Notes: a model not told the origin generated them from the sequence alone. DNA of 64,000 nt from Methanolacinia paynteri (GCF_000784355.1 NZ_KN360940.1:114551-178550), one strand, 5' to 3'; numbered from the stretch's first letter, positions 1 to 7,711 are shown. Numbers and translations: made by a program.

Positions 1-1
1 T

Positions 2-391
2 CCCTTCGGCTGCACCGCTTATACCCTGAGTGGTGTGTCGCATAACGGGGTCGAGATCAACCGCGAGAGTTATACCGCGAAGATCGTCTTCGAGGATAAT
101 GCGGCAGAAAAGGTCGGAACTCTTTCCGTCAAGTGCCCCACTGTCTCTTCAATGAACAGTGCTGCCGGCGCAATCCTCGCAGACGCGGATCTTGCCGTTG
201 CCGTTGGCGGTGATCCCGTCCGCGATGCAGACAGCGATACTTATTCCTGCCAGCTCAAGTGCCATGACGCAAACAGCGAGACCTACTATGTCACTTTCAG
301 TCGTGACAAGGTCAGGGTCAGTTCCTACGAGGACGACGCCATCCTGACCGTTGTCGAGACCTGGGCCGACACTGTGGCCGCTCTTGCCTGA
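2..391 (+). CDS. Hypothetical protein, 5' end outside window
   Basis: The frame is open from the first bases of the window to a stop at 389-391, so only the C-terminal ~129 residues are seen. A GTG at 35 is possible as a start, but the open frame runs on upstream of it and the true start is probably outside. The visible part is acidic, with beta-rich stretches such as YTAKIVFED and YYVTFSRDKVRV, and no signal peptide, membrane segment or catalytic motif. The base composition is GC-rich compared with the AT-rich DNA that follows. I do not recognise the family. A virion or surface-associated role would be a guess. Confidence 0.55.
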   Translation, partial: PFGCTAYTLSGVSHNGVEINRESYTAKIVFEDNAAEKVGTLSVKCPTVSSMNSAAGAILADADLAVAVGGDPVRDADSDTYSCQLKCHDANSETYYVTFSRDKVRVSSYEDDAILTVVETWADTVAALA

Positions 392-408
392 ACAGAATTT
401 CGAACACC

Positions 409-450
409 GGGGAGGGAGACTCTTTTCGACTCCCTTTCCGGGGATTAAAA
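409..450 (+). terminator. Hairpin terminator after the first gene
   Basis: AGGGAG at 413-418 pairs with CTCCCT at 430-435. The outer GG/CC pairs extend the stem across a small TT bulge. An A-rich and T-rich run follows from about 446. It sits 20 bp after the stop of the partial gene. Confidence 0.5.
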
Positions 451-620
451 AAATAAATCTTCTAAATTTAGATAATTATCCATCCGGCTTTTTCGTTATC
501 AATTTCAATATGAATTATAAGGGCAATTATCCAAACTGCCGCAAATCCTCTTAAAAACCTTCAATTCTCTAAATCTGGTTTTTTAACATAACAATTAAAT
601 AGAATGTTCCTTAATCAAAA

Positions 621-711
621 TCTGAGGTAGAAAGTTATAACTGAAGTAAAAAAGGTGAAGGCAGGCGAACTGGTCTGCTGCGGTGAACCAATGACTCTTC
701 AGGAGGAATGA
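621..711 (+). pseudogene. Remnant of a desulforedoxin-like (Dfx N-domain) small protein
   Basis: Read from 637 the frame gives ITEVKKVKAGELVCCGEPM and then TLQEE before a TGA at 709-711. The GELVCCGEPM block is the second metal-binding half of the desulforedoxin/desulfoferrodoxin N-terminal domain, which normally follows a CxxC half about 20 residues earlier. That half is absent. Another frame just upstream (621-632) reads SEVE, as expected of the residues before this block, so a 1-nt shift plus loss of the first CxxC is likely. A GAGGT at 624-628 stands 8 nt before an ATA codon, so translation of a 24-residue peptide is not excluded. The neighbours are an AhpD-like protein and a peroxiredoxin, which fits an oxidative-stress cluster. 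Confidence 0.45.
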
Positions 712-714
712 AAA

Positions 715-1053
715 ATGTCAGGAATAAAAGATTTGGAAAAAAAGATTGGAAAGGTGCCTGTAATATTCAAAGAGCTTGCAGAGACAGACCCCGAGCTTCA
801 TGACAAGATACTGTCGCTTGATAATATGATCTGGGCAGACGGGGCACTTTCAAAACAGACGAAGAAAGTGATTGCGATCTCTATTGCAGCAGCGCTTCGT
901 GATGAACATGCTGTCTACGCCCAGATGGCAGGAGCAAAGAAACTCGGTGTAAAGAAAGAGGAGATCGAGGAAGGTCTTCGGGTTGCTTTCATTCTCTCGG
1001 GAATGCCTGCATATGTCTATGGCAAAACAAAACTCGAAGAGGCCTATAGGTAA
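715..1053 (+). CDS. Carboxymuconolactone decarboxylase (AhpD-like) family protein
   Basis: A 112-residue all-helical protein of the AhpD/CMD family, the usual size for single-domain members. ATG at 715 is preceded by AGGAGG at 702-707. Peroxidase-supporting AhpD proteins carry a CxxC with a nearby His (type EHCxxC). Here the matching stretch reads RDEHAVYAQM (about residues 61-70), so the acidic residue and His remain but both cysteines are missing. Classical disulfide reductase activity is therefore unlikely. The peroxiredoxin gene starts 35 bp downstream and the two are probably co-transcribed. The role of this protein is unknown: redox helper, scaffold or an unrelated lyase-like activity. 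Confidence 0.75.
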   Translation: MSGIKDLEKKIGKVPVIFKELAETDPELHDKILSLDNMIWADGALSKQTKKVIAISIAAALRDEHAVYAQMAGAKKLGVKKEEIEEGLRVAFILSGMPAYVYGKTKLEEAYR

Positions 1054-1088
1054 GAATTATTATAATGTATGAAGATGGAGGTAGTATC

Positions 1089-1745
1089 ATGTACGAAGAA
1101 GCAGACAACGAAAAAATCCCAAGAATGCCTGTTCTCGGAGAAAAAGCTCCTGATTTTCAGGCAGTAACAACCCACGGTCCACTGAACCTTTCCGATCTTG
1201 AAGGTTCCTGGGTCATCCTGTTCTCCCATCCTGCAGACTTTACCCCGGTATGTACTACAGAGTTTATTGCCTTTTCAGAGATTTACGATGACTTAAGGGC
1301 ATTAAATACGAATCTCATCGGCCTCTCGATAGACAGTGTCCACTCGCATCTTGCATGGGTGAGAAATGTCAGGGAAAAGATGGGTGTAGAGATCAAGTTC
1401 CCGATAATTGCCGATCTTGATATGAAGGTCGCAGGGTTATACGGGATGGTTCATCCGGGACAGAGCACCACTGCGGCGGTAAGAGCTGTATTCTTTATCG
1501 ATCCACTGGGAATTCTCAGGGGAATGCTGTACTACCCGCTTTCAAACGGCAGGAACATGCAGGAGATACTGAGATTATTGAAGGCTTTCCAGACCAGCGA
1601 CGAGCATCATGTTGCAACACCTGCCAACTGGCAGCCGGGCGACAAGGTCATAATCCCGGCACCTTCAAACCAGGAAGAGATGGAAAAGAGGCTCTCTGAA
1701 GGCTACGATTGCAAGGAATTCTATCTCTGTTTCAAAGACATCTAA
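1089..1745 (+). CDS. Peroxiredoxin (Prx6/archaeal 1-Cys-like type)
   Basis: A thiol peroxidase of 218 residues that reduces hydrogen peroxide and organic peroxides. The peroxidatic site is in DFTPVCTTEF at about residues 46-55, and the conserved Arg lies in AAVRAVFFIDP. A C-terminal extension ends YDCKEFYLCF, giving two cysteines that could resolve the sulfenic acid as in archaeal Prx6-type enzymes. I chose ATG 1089 because GGAGGT at 1077-1082 lies at the right distance. An in-frame ATG at 1065 would precede that ribosome site. It follows the AhpD-like gene by 35 bp, probably as one oxidative-stress transcript. An electron donor is not identifiable from this window. Confidence 0.9.
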   Translation: MYEEADNEKIPRMPVLGEKAPDFQAVTTHGPLNLSDLEGSWVILFSHPADFTPVCTTEFIAFSEIYDDLRALNTNLIGLSIDSVHSHLAWVRNVREKMGVEIKFPIIADLDMKVAGLYGMVHPGQSTTAAVRAVFFIDPLGILRGMLYYPLSNGRNMQEILRLLKAFQTSDEHHVATPANWQPGDKVIIPAPSNQEEMEKRLSEGYDCKEFYLCFKDI

Positions 1746-1761
1746 CCCCCATCTTTAAAAT

Positions 1762-1782
1762 TCCCTAATTTAGGGATTTTTC
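1762..1782 (+). terminator. Hairpin and T-run after the peroxiredoxin
   Basis: The palindrome CCCTAATTTAGGG at 1763-1775 is followed by a short T-run, 17 bp after the peroxiredoxin stop. Confidence 0.5.
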
Positions 1783-2162
1783 CTGAATTAACCCACTAAT
1801 TATTCATTTTTAGCAGAGCCAAATAGAAGCCCTCAAATTTTTCAGACGATGTTTACCCCTTCCGGGCATGAAATAATCCATTCTGAGGCTTCTGTGTGGA
1901 CCCAAAAAATGGTGATCCGGGCTTTTTTTGGATATATTTAAGATTTGCTGTAATTTCAATCGCAATATCCGTGACTGTCCCGGTCTGAAAAAACGAGAAC
2001 AGTCAGATTTTAACAAAGATCCATAATGCCCGCATAACAGATTCATTATTGCAGAAATCGTAATAGTACATTACCGGGAAAAGCTATTTCAGGTTTTATC
2101 CTCCCCGAAGATTTCTCCCCGTCGGCAAGTGCCGACAGTAATCTCCTGACAGGATCTTCCTG

Positions 2163-2258
2163 CTGGGTCGCCAACTGGGTCGGTAACTGAGTCGGTAACT
2201 GGGTCGGTAACTGGGTCGGTAACTGGGTCGGTAACTGGGTCGGTAACTGGGTCGGTGG
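2163..2258. repeat. 12-bp tandem repeat (minisatellite), 8 units
   Basis: Eight head-to-tail copies of CTGGGTCGGTAA. Units two and four to seven are identical, unit three has one change (CTGAGTC), and the first and last units are degenerate at their ends. Each unit contains one GTAAC (or GTTAC on the other strand). GTAAC also recurs just before the next gene, at about 2347-2351 and at 2391-2395. The unit length is a multiple of three, but every plus-strand reading soon hits TAA, so it is probably non-coding. It lies 140 bp upstream of a regulator gene, so it may be a binding array or simple replication slippage. Confidence 0.9.
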
Positions 2259-2322
2259 CAGGGCATCCAGGCCGTAACAATAAAAAAGAAAATCCTATTC
2301 ATCACACTATCTACCGTTCACT

Positions 2323-2348
2323 ACTGTTCACTTCAAAAATGGAACAGT
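2323..2348. promoter_or_regulatory. Inverted repeat upstream of the AlbA_2 gene
   Basis: ACTGTTC at 2323-2329 and GAACAGT at 2342-2348 form a perfect 7-bp inverted repeat with a 12-bp spacer, about 50 bp before the ATG at 2397. A possible operator for the regulator encoded downstream (inference). Confidence 0.35.
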
Positions 2349-2396
2349 AACTTACCTGCCGTTACATTTCTCTACAAATGTGGTGCAACAGTAACC

Positions 2397-3684
2397 ATGG
2401 ATCTGGAGGAGCTCATCTATCTGATACAATCCGGAGAATCCGAAGTCCTTGAATTCAGGGAATCGGCAGGGAAGAATATCCACCACGAGATCGCCGCCTT
2501 TGCCAACTCCGACGGCGGAAAGATAATCGTCGGAGTATCGGATACGGGAAAGATCGTCGGTACAGATGTAAAAGATGCGATCGAGAAGGTTACAAACCCG
2601 GTTCAGTCGGTACTCCTCCGCAATAAAGGCACAGAAGATATCGGTAGATGACAAAGACCTCCTCGTAATCACCGTCGACAAAAGTTCCAACCTCTGCTCG
2701 ATTGGCGGAATCGTATATATCAGAACAGGCACAGGAGTCAGACCCCTCTCACTCCAGGAGATTGTAATGCTCTCATCGGAGATGGGAACCATCAACTGGG
2801 ACGAGATCTCCATGCTCCCGAAGGAAGACGCCCGCTCCGATTACATCGACTGGTTCTTTGAGAGGGTGAAAGAAACCAGAGGGAAAACAATCGCAGACGA
2901 CAACAGATCCAGATACCTCAGGAGTGCCGGGGCTATAAGAAACGACAAACTCACAAACGCAGGAATATTGTTCTTCACTGAAGCCACCGGGAATATCGCC
3001 TATGCGAAGATAAGAAGGGTGGGCATGAGTGAAGACGGGCCCATGTGGAGCGAGGAGTATGAAGGGCCGGCTTGGAAGGTTATCGAAGAGGCATACGAGA
3101 ACCTGATGAGAGAGATCAAAAAGATCGACGTAGTGGCAGGGACAAGAAGAATAAAAGTCGAGGAATATCCCCCGCGGGCGATTCGTGAAGCCCTCATAAA
3201 CGCCGTCTGCCATAGGAACTATACGATCAGTGCGGATGTGAAGATCCTCGTATATCCTGACAGGTTCGAGATAAAAAATCCCGGCGGCCTCATGCCCGGA
3301 GTGGATATCAAAGATCCCGAACACATCCCGAGAAATCCGTCATTGTCAAACCTCCTCTATGATTCGGGCTACATCGAAAGATACGGATTCGGAATAAAGA
3401 TGATCGAAGAGGAGGTTGAGAACCACCCGATGTGCTCGGTTGAATTTAAGCCGGGCCCCTCCACATTTTCAGTGATATTCAAAAAAGTGCTGTCTTCATC
3501 AATTGACGATACGGACAATCAGATCCTCAAGATTATAAATGTTCCAATGAAGAGCGGAGATATCGCAGCGAGACTGAAGATCTCCAAAAATACGGTTCTC
3601 AGGAGGATCGAAAAACTGGAAAAGCTCGGTCTCGCCGAGAAGAAAGGTTCGGGTTCACATACATATTATACAATAAAGAAGTAA
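2397..3684 (+). pseudogene. AlbA_2 (Schlafen AlbA-like) transcriptional regulator, frameshifted
   Basis: Two overlapping frames together give one protein of about 428 residues. 2397-2651 encodes the N-terminal AlbA_2 domain (ESEVLEFRESAG, then IAAFANSDGGKIIVGVSDTG). The other frame, open from 2575 to 3684, resumes with ISVDDKDLLVITVDKS, continues into the C-terminal ATPase-like domain (REALINAVCHRNY, RYGFGIKMIEEEV), and ends in a winged helix (SGDIAARLKISKNTVLRRIEKLEKLGL). The switch between frames must fall near 2610-2640. Causes could be a real mutation, an assembly error or recoding. An internal ATG at 2575 could make a shortened protein without most of AlbA_2. Family members are DNA-binding regulators common in accessory regions. 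Confidence 0.75.
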
Positions 3685-3697
3685 ATGGTCAATCCCT

Positions 3698-3752
3698 CGC
3701 GGAGCATGCCCGGCCGGTATAAAAAAAGAGAATTCATTCTTCCCCACCCCAG
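3698..3752. repeat. Dispersed repeat, uninterrupted copy
   Basis: The segment starting CGCGGAGCATGCCCGGCC at 3698-3715, followed by GGTA, an A-run and GAGAATTCATTC, matches two separated pieces at 5821-5838 and 6057-6100 nearly base for base. In the second locus the right-hand piece runs into the 3' end of ardC. Here the corresponding minus-strand end would read GGEE and stop, so this may be a leftover of an ardC 3' end. It lies between convergent genes. Confidence 0.6.
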
Positions 3753-3797
3753 TGAGATATTGGAGAATGGTCCCTCAGATTCCGGGGTGGCTGAGAT

Positions 3798-4688
3798 TTA
3801 AACTTCAGCTTTATTATCCCCGATTAATTTCCTGTTTCTAAATAGTTCCCCAAACGCAGCCCCGCCAATAATCAGCACAGCACCGATCTCCTGAAGGGAA
3901 CTCAGGCACTCCCCCAAGACTATAGCCGACAGAACCACTGCCGATAGCGGTTCGAGATATCCGCATATCGCTACAGTCTGAACAGGCAGTCCACCGATAG
4001 ACGAGAAATACAGATAGCAGCCAAAACCGGTATTTACGACCCCCAAAATAAGGAGTGGTAAAATGCTCTCCGCAGGTATCGAGATCGGAATTCCCTGAGT
4101 AATCAAAGTGAATACGGCAACAGTAACGAAACTCGTCGATAACTGAAAGAGAGAATTTTCAAGACCTTGTATCTTCGTCGCCTTTTTGTTGAAGATGAGC
4201 ATCACCGCATACATGACGGCGGACATTATTCCGCAAAGAAGTCCGAAAGACAATCCGGCGTCCGATATGAAAGGACTGTTCACACAGATCATGCCAATAA
4301 AAACGCTGATGAATCCAAGTATTATTGAAATGTGTATCTTTTCACGGAAGATAATCGGAGATACCAGCATCACAATAACCGGGCCGCAATAATAGGCAAG
4401 TGAGGCAATACCGACACCTACCTGGTTATAGGCTTCAAAAAGGAACATCCAGCTGATACCCATCGCAATTCCCGAAATGACGATATAGAAAAAGTCCTGC
4501 GGATATCTACGGACATGCACCTCTCCATGCAGGGATAGGAAAATCAGAAGCAGAAATAAAGAACCAGTCAGTGTACGCAGCAGAACAATTTCATTGCTGT
4601 TTAAGGAGATGTAACTCGCCACAATACCGTTGGAGCCGAACAGCAGTAATGCGGCTATGTATTTGAAGTAATTACTGTTCAGGTACAA
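3798..4688 (-). CDS. EamA/DMT-family transporter
   Basis: A 296-residue inner-membrane protein with about ten hydrophobic segments in two EamA halves, the normal size of drug/metabolite transporters. The substrate cannot be read from sequence. It is divergent from a LysR-type regulator with 131 bp between the two starts, the arrangement in which the regulator controls the transporter. Both genes are richer in A and T than the surrounding core genes. LysR-type regulators are mainly bacterial, so transfer of the pair is plausible. Confidence 0.85.
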   Translation of the reverse strand: MYLNSNYFKYIAALLLFGSNGIVASYISLNSNEIVLLRTLTGSLFLLLIFLSLHGEVHVRRYPQDFFYIVISGIAMGISWMFLFEAYNQVGVGIASLAYYCGPVIVMLVSPIIFREKIHISIILGFISVFIGMICVNSPFISDAGLSFGLLCGIMSAVMYAVMLIFNKKATKIQGLENSLFQLSTSFVTVAVFTLITQGIPISIPAESILPLLILGVVNTGFGCYLYFSSIGGLPVQTVAICGYLEPLSAVVLSAIVLGECLSSLQEIGAVLIIGGAAFGELFRNRKLIGDNKAEV

Positions 4689-4767
4689 TTTCAGCTATCT
4701 CCGCCCGATTTTCACATTAGTTTTTTGATGATGTGTCCCAGTAATATCTTATTATTACAATATCAAA

Positions 4768-4792
4768 TATGTCTCATAGATATCATGACATA
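4768..4792. promoter_or_regulatory. Candidate LysR operator
   Basis: TATGTC at 4768-4773 and GACATA at 4787-4792 form a 6-bp inverted repeat with a 13-bp spacer in the divergent promoter region. It fits the interrupted dyads (T-N11-A type) bound by LysR-family proteins. Confidence 0.4.
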
Positions 4793-4819
4793 ATCGGATA
4801 ATTGGCGGAGGACAGAAAC

Positions 4820-5698
4820 GTGAATATACAAAAATATCTTGCATTTGTTAAAACGGTGGAATGCGGGAGCTTTACCAAAGCTGCAAAAATCATGGGTTAT
4901 TCCCAGTCGGGAATAAGTCGTATGATCAACGATCTGGAAACAGAATGGAATATTTCACTTCTTGAGCGTGGACGTTCCGGAGGAAATCTCACTTCCGACG
5001 GTCTTAAACTTCTGCCTTATGTCGAAAGCGTATGCACCGAATATCAGAATCTTCAGACACAAATAAATGAATTAAAAGGACTCCAGTCGGGATTGATTAG
5101 AATCGGAACTTTTTCCAGTGTGGCTACACACTGGCTGCCGCGTATCATTAAAGAATTTCAGAAAAAGTATCCTGATATTGAGTACGAGCTTTTACTCGGG
5201 GATTATACAGAGATTGAAAAGTGGATTCTTGAGGGACGTGTGGACTGCGGTTTTATCAGGCTTCCTACAAATCCCAACCTTGAGACGATCTTTTTAGAGC
5301 GGGACCAGTTAAAAGTGGTACTTCCCGAAAACCACCCGCTGGCGGACTGTGTTCATTTTCCTGTTGAAGCATTATGCAATGATCCGTTTATGCTTCTGGA
5401 AAAAGGAGCAAAAGCTGAGATTTCAGAAATTTTTGAACGACATAATATTTCACCAAAGGTTCATTTCATAACCTGGGACGATTACGCCGTTATGTCAATG
5501 GTTGAAAGCGGACTTGGAATCAGCATTCTGCCTGAACTGATTTTGCAGAGGATACCTTACCATGTTGTTGTCAGGGAACTCGATGTCCCCGCCTATCGCG
5601 ACATTGGTCTTGCTATGAAAGATATGAAATCCGCATCACTTGCAGTCAGGCGTTTTCTGGAATATCTGCCATACAGAAATAATCAGGATATGAAATAA
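4820..5698 (+). CDS. LysR-family transcriptional regulator
   Basis: About 292 residues. The N-terminal winged helix (YLAFVKTVECGSFTKAAKIMGYSQSGISRMI) is classical LysR, followed by the two-lobed periplasmic-binding-like effector domain (SGLIRIGTFSSVATHWLPRII onward). GTG 4820 is preferred because GGAGG at 4807-4811 stands 8 nt before it. An in-frame TTG at 4802 would lie before that site. It is divergent from the EamA transporter, which it probably regulates together with itself. The effector is unknown. Confidence 0.88.
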   Translation: MNIQKYLAFVKTVECGSFTKAAKIMGYSQSGISRMINDLETEWNISLLERGRSGGNLTSDGLKLLPYVESVCTEYQNLQTQINELKGLQSGLIRIGTFSSVATHWLPRIIKEFQKKYPDIEYELLLGDYTEIEKWILEGRVDCGFIRLPTNPNLETIFLERDQLKVVLPENHPLADCVHFPVEALCNDPFMLLEKGAKAEISEIFERHNISPKVHFITWDDYAVMSMVESGLGISILPELILQRIPYHVVVRELDVPAYRDIGLAMKDMKSASLAVRRFLEYLPYRNNQDMK

Positions 5699-5838
5699 GA
5701 AAGGAGCTCAATTGCGTTTTAGAGATTAAGTTAGAAAAATGTGTAAAAGTCATCACAAAATAAGTTGCAAAAATGTGTAAGAGATGCACATAATATACAA
5801 TACAGAAGGAAATACAACCCCGCGGAGCATGCCCGGCC

Positions 5839-6063
5839 ATGGGCCGGTGATGCGGAGCGGGGGCACACCACACACAGCCGGCAGGGGCCGAGACGAAAAG
5901 TCGAGGTTCCTGCGGGCGTAACACAAACCAGCTCAACCGGAGAAAAACAAGGCCGGTGTTGCGAAGCTCGCCGGAATCCGAATGGGTTCCGGCATTGAGC
6001 ATGAACTTGTTTCATGCGAAGCACTTACTCGAAGAGTTAGTGCGAGAGCGAGCAATCCCGGCC
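5839..6063. other. Hairpin cluster A, looks like a 225-bp insertion
   Basis: Non-coding GC-rich DNA between convergent genes (lysR and ardC). Hairpins at or beside it: CCGGCC/GGCCGG at 5833-5847; a stem at about 5881-5913 with GCAGG/CCTGC outside and GAC-GAAAA-GTC inside with tandem G-A mismatches; GCCGGAA/TTCCGGC at 5970-5993; GCATGAA/TTCATGC at 5999-6017; and a 10-bp stem with one mismatch at 6021-6043. The segment is bounded by direct repeats CCCGGCC (5832-5838 and 6057-6063). The uninterrupted copy at 3698-3752 has a single CCCGGCC, so this looks like an insertion with a 7-bp duplication, or the other copy is a deletion between repeats. Confidence 0.55.
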
Positions 6064-6083
6064 GGTACACAAAAAAAGAGAAT

Positions 6084-6914
6084 TCATTCCTCCCCGCCCC
6101 CGGTGAGGAAGTCGGCCGCCCGCTGTGCATCGCCCGCGGCCCGGATTACATCGACGGCCGTGCCGTTCCGGATGTGCCGGAGCCACCCCGCGACATAGGC
6201 CGCCTGGTTGTCGATGACGGGCATATCGATCCCGGTCATCGCACACAGGAAGGCAGACCCCATCTCGGCCGTCAGCTCCTCACGCGAATACCGTTCGCTC
6301 CCGAATCGGATCGGCCCGGTTATCCCCGGACGCTTCAACCGGGATTCGTGCCCGGTCCAGTGAGTCAATTCATGGAAGTAGGTCGAGTAGTATTCTTCCG
6401 GAGATTCGAACCGCTCCATATCGGGCATGTGGATGATATCCGGAGTTGGGAGATAAGCCGGCGGTCCCTGCGTGACTTTCGGGCAGTTCCTTTCGATTAC
6501 TTCATCGCAGGACGTGATCGCCCGGATCTCGCCGACCTCCTCCTTCTCGATCCCTTCGCACTGCGAGAGGTTGAAGACCCAGTAATACCTGACAAGCGGC
6601 TTTTCCCGTTGAGACATCACGAGGACCTCGTCGCCCTGGTCATTCACAATCGGCCTTGCCTCTTCGAAGGACCAGAAGACAACAAGCCCGGATGCCTTCT
6701 CGCCTTTTCGTACATACCCGCCGAGCTGCTTGATCTGCCGGTACGTCCCCCACCATTCATGCCCGGAGAGCAGGAGACGATTAATGCCCCGGTAGGGCCT
6801 TCCCGTCAGGAGGTTGCACGGTGATAAGTTCTTCCACGACTGATGCCAGGGGATCGTTCCGGAGGAAAGAGAGGAGATGATCCTTTCCCGGACCATCTCG
6901 TAGACATTCACCAT
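6084..6914 (-). CDS. ArdC-like antirestriction protein / zinc metallopeptidase
   Basis: 276 residues. The N-terminal ArdC single-strand DNA-binding domain (IPWHQSWKNLSPCNLLTGRPYRGIN, residues ~22-46) is followed by a metallopeptidase domain with HELTHWTGHE at 181-190, where the HExxH histidines bind zinc. Family members protect incoming plasmids and integrative elements against restriction. The ATG at 6914 overlaps the stop of the upstream gene (TGATG), with GGGGTG placed as a ribosome site, so the two are translationally coupled. The context (two small orphan genes, tRNA-Leu and a tRNA half next door) points to the remnant of an integrated element. A TTG at 6920 is a less likely start. Confidence 0.85.
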   Translation of the reverse strand: MVNVYEMVRERIISSLSSGTIPWHQSWKNLSPCNLLTGRPYRGINRLLLSGHEWWGTYRQIKQLGGYVRKGEKASGLVVFWSFEEARPIVNDQGDEVLVMSQREKPLVRYYWVFNLSQCEGIEKEEVGEIRAITSCDEVIERNCPKVTQGPPAYLPTPDIIHMPDMERFESPEEYYSTYFHELTHWTGHESRLKRPGITGPIRFGSERYSREELTAEMGSAFLCAMTGIDMPVIDNQAAYVAGWLRHIRNGTAVDVIRAAGDAQRAADFLTGGGEE

Positions 6915-7162
6915 CAGCAAACACCCCTTGCCCTTGCGGTGTAGCAGTTGTCATCGGCCTGGGCCCGGCGAACACATTCATCGTATCCGTGCTTCTCAAC
7001 CTCGTCGCGGTAGTGTTCACGGATGTAATCTCCACGCCGGCGGAGGTCTTCGGCCTCGTAGAGCATCGAGTGTGCCCTTCGTTCAAGCTCGATTGCACGC
7101 TCATCGAGGAGTGCAATGTCTTCAAGGGCCTGCAGAGGAATCGCGTCACTCAGCCGGGACAT
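6914..7162 (-). CDS. Small hypothetical protein upstream of ardC
   Basis: 82 residues, strongly charged and predicted helical (ALLDERAIELERRAHSMLYEAEDLRRRGDYIREHYRDEVEKH), with two cysteines and no recognised motif. The stop overlaps the ardC ATG by one base and the gene starts one base before the stop of the small gene upstream, so three tightly packed genes form one operon. It may be an accessory protein of the same mobile element. The function is unknown. Confidence 0.65.
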   Translation of the reverse strand: MSRLSDAIPLQALEDIALLDERAIELERRAHSMLYEAEDLRRRGDYIREHYRDEVEKHGYDECVRRAQADDNCYTARARGVC

Positions 7163-7163
7163 T

Positions 7164-7301
7164 TCAGTCCACCTCGGCGGGCAGGTCAGCGAAAAGCTGA
7201 TATGTTTTCTGGTCGAAATCGATACTTAGCTCGACGAGAGCTGTAAGGGCAGCCAACTTTTGCGGGGAAGCTGCCCCGTTTCTATTCATTTTTGTAGTCA
7301 T
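7164..7301 (-). CDS. 45-residue hypothetical protein, first gene of the ardC operon
   Basis: A short open frame starting ATG at 7301 and ending TGA at 7164-7166. It begins MTTKMNRNGAASPQKLAAL and ends QLFADLPAEVD. A GAGGT ribosome site (complement of 7310-7314) stands 8 nt upstream. The next gene starts one base after the stop. Good spacing, a ribosome site and operon position support it despite the length. No family is recognised. Confidence 0.55.
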   Translation of the reverse strand: MTTKMNRNGAASPQKLAALTALVELSIDFDQKTYQLFADLPAEVD

Positions 7302-7627
7302 TTAGATCTACCTCAGCCGGTGCTCAACCGCGACCGACTGAATGCGGGGGTAAAACGGCAAACGGAGTATGGCTGTCGCTCATCAGAGCGACCGGCTTAC
7401 CCGTTTGACGGAGACCCGCGTTTGCAAGAGGAGGTTTACAGTGCCGTGCAGGGGAGCGACGAAAAGAATTGAGGAGCGGATTCGCACGGCTGTTTGGGCG
7501 GTTATTCAATAGAGGCTTTCGGGCGGTTTTTTCCTGGGACAAGATTTCCAGATGTGAGATTTCAACTTAGAATTTTTTTATAGAAATGTAAACATCTGCC
7601 TTTTAAGAATCTCGAAAAAGTAAAAGT
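7302..7627. other. Intergenic region with nested inverted repeats, upstream of the ardC operon
   Basis: Nested arms centre on about 7383: GTCGCTC/GAGCGAC (7375-7381 and 7386-7392, loop ATCA), CAAACGG/CCGTTTG (7359-7365 and 7401-7407), and an outer GCGGG/CCCGC near 7344 and 7414. The plus strand also has GGAGG before a GTG at about 7441 opening only 24 codons, probably not a gene. The region could be a promoter/operator or a replication or transfer signal of the former element. I see no other gene. Confidence 0.45.
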
Positions 7628-7711
7628 GCGAGAGGCAGGATTCGAACCTGCGAACTTCTACAAGATCAGGCCCTGAACCTGACGCCTTTGACCAAGCTCG
7701 GCAACTCTCGC
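7628..7711 (-). tRNA. tRNA-Leu (anticodon CAG)
   Basis: 84 nt on the minus strand. The acceptor arm GCGAGAG pairs with CTCTCGC. The D-arm is GCCGAG...GGC, the anticodon stem-loop is TCAGG-TTCAGGG-CCTGA with anticodon CAG, a long class-II variable arm follows, and the T-arm is GCAGGTTCGAATCCTGC. There is no encoded CCA. All arms pair. Confidence 0.95.

Larger units (their letters stand above)
392..714. other. AT-rich intergenic region
   Basis: This 323-bp stretch holds the terminator at 409-450, about 150 bp of AT-rich DNA with no convincing gene, and a short coding remnant at 621-711 (listed separately). AGGAGG at 702-707 is the ribosome binding site of the gene starting at 715. Confidence 0.6.
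1746..2396. other. Long intergenic region upstream of the AlbA_2 regulator
   Basis: About 650 bp. It contains the terminator at 1762-1782, a stretch to about 2150 in which I see no convincing gene, the 12-bp minisatellite at 2163-2258, and an inverted repeat at 2323-2348. The minus-strand open frames over the minisatellite are products of the repeat (VTDP or YRPS periods) and have no other protein-like content. Confidence 0.6.

Noticed and set aside
2163-2258. CRISPR array
   Set aside because: The units are 12 bp, directly adjacent, with no spacers and no cas genes nearby.
2089-2305. Minus-strand open frames with VTDP or YRPS repeats
   Set aside because: They exist only because the 12-bp repeat keeps the frames open. 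There is no ribosome site or non-repeat protein content.
3698-3797. A second ardC gene remnant of substantial length
   Set aside because: Only the last few codons and the 3' flank match. Upstream sequence does not resemble ArdC.
7441-7512. 24-codon plus-strand frame with GGAGG and GTG
   Set aside because: Too short, no similarity recognised, and it overlaps the nested inverted-repeat region.
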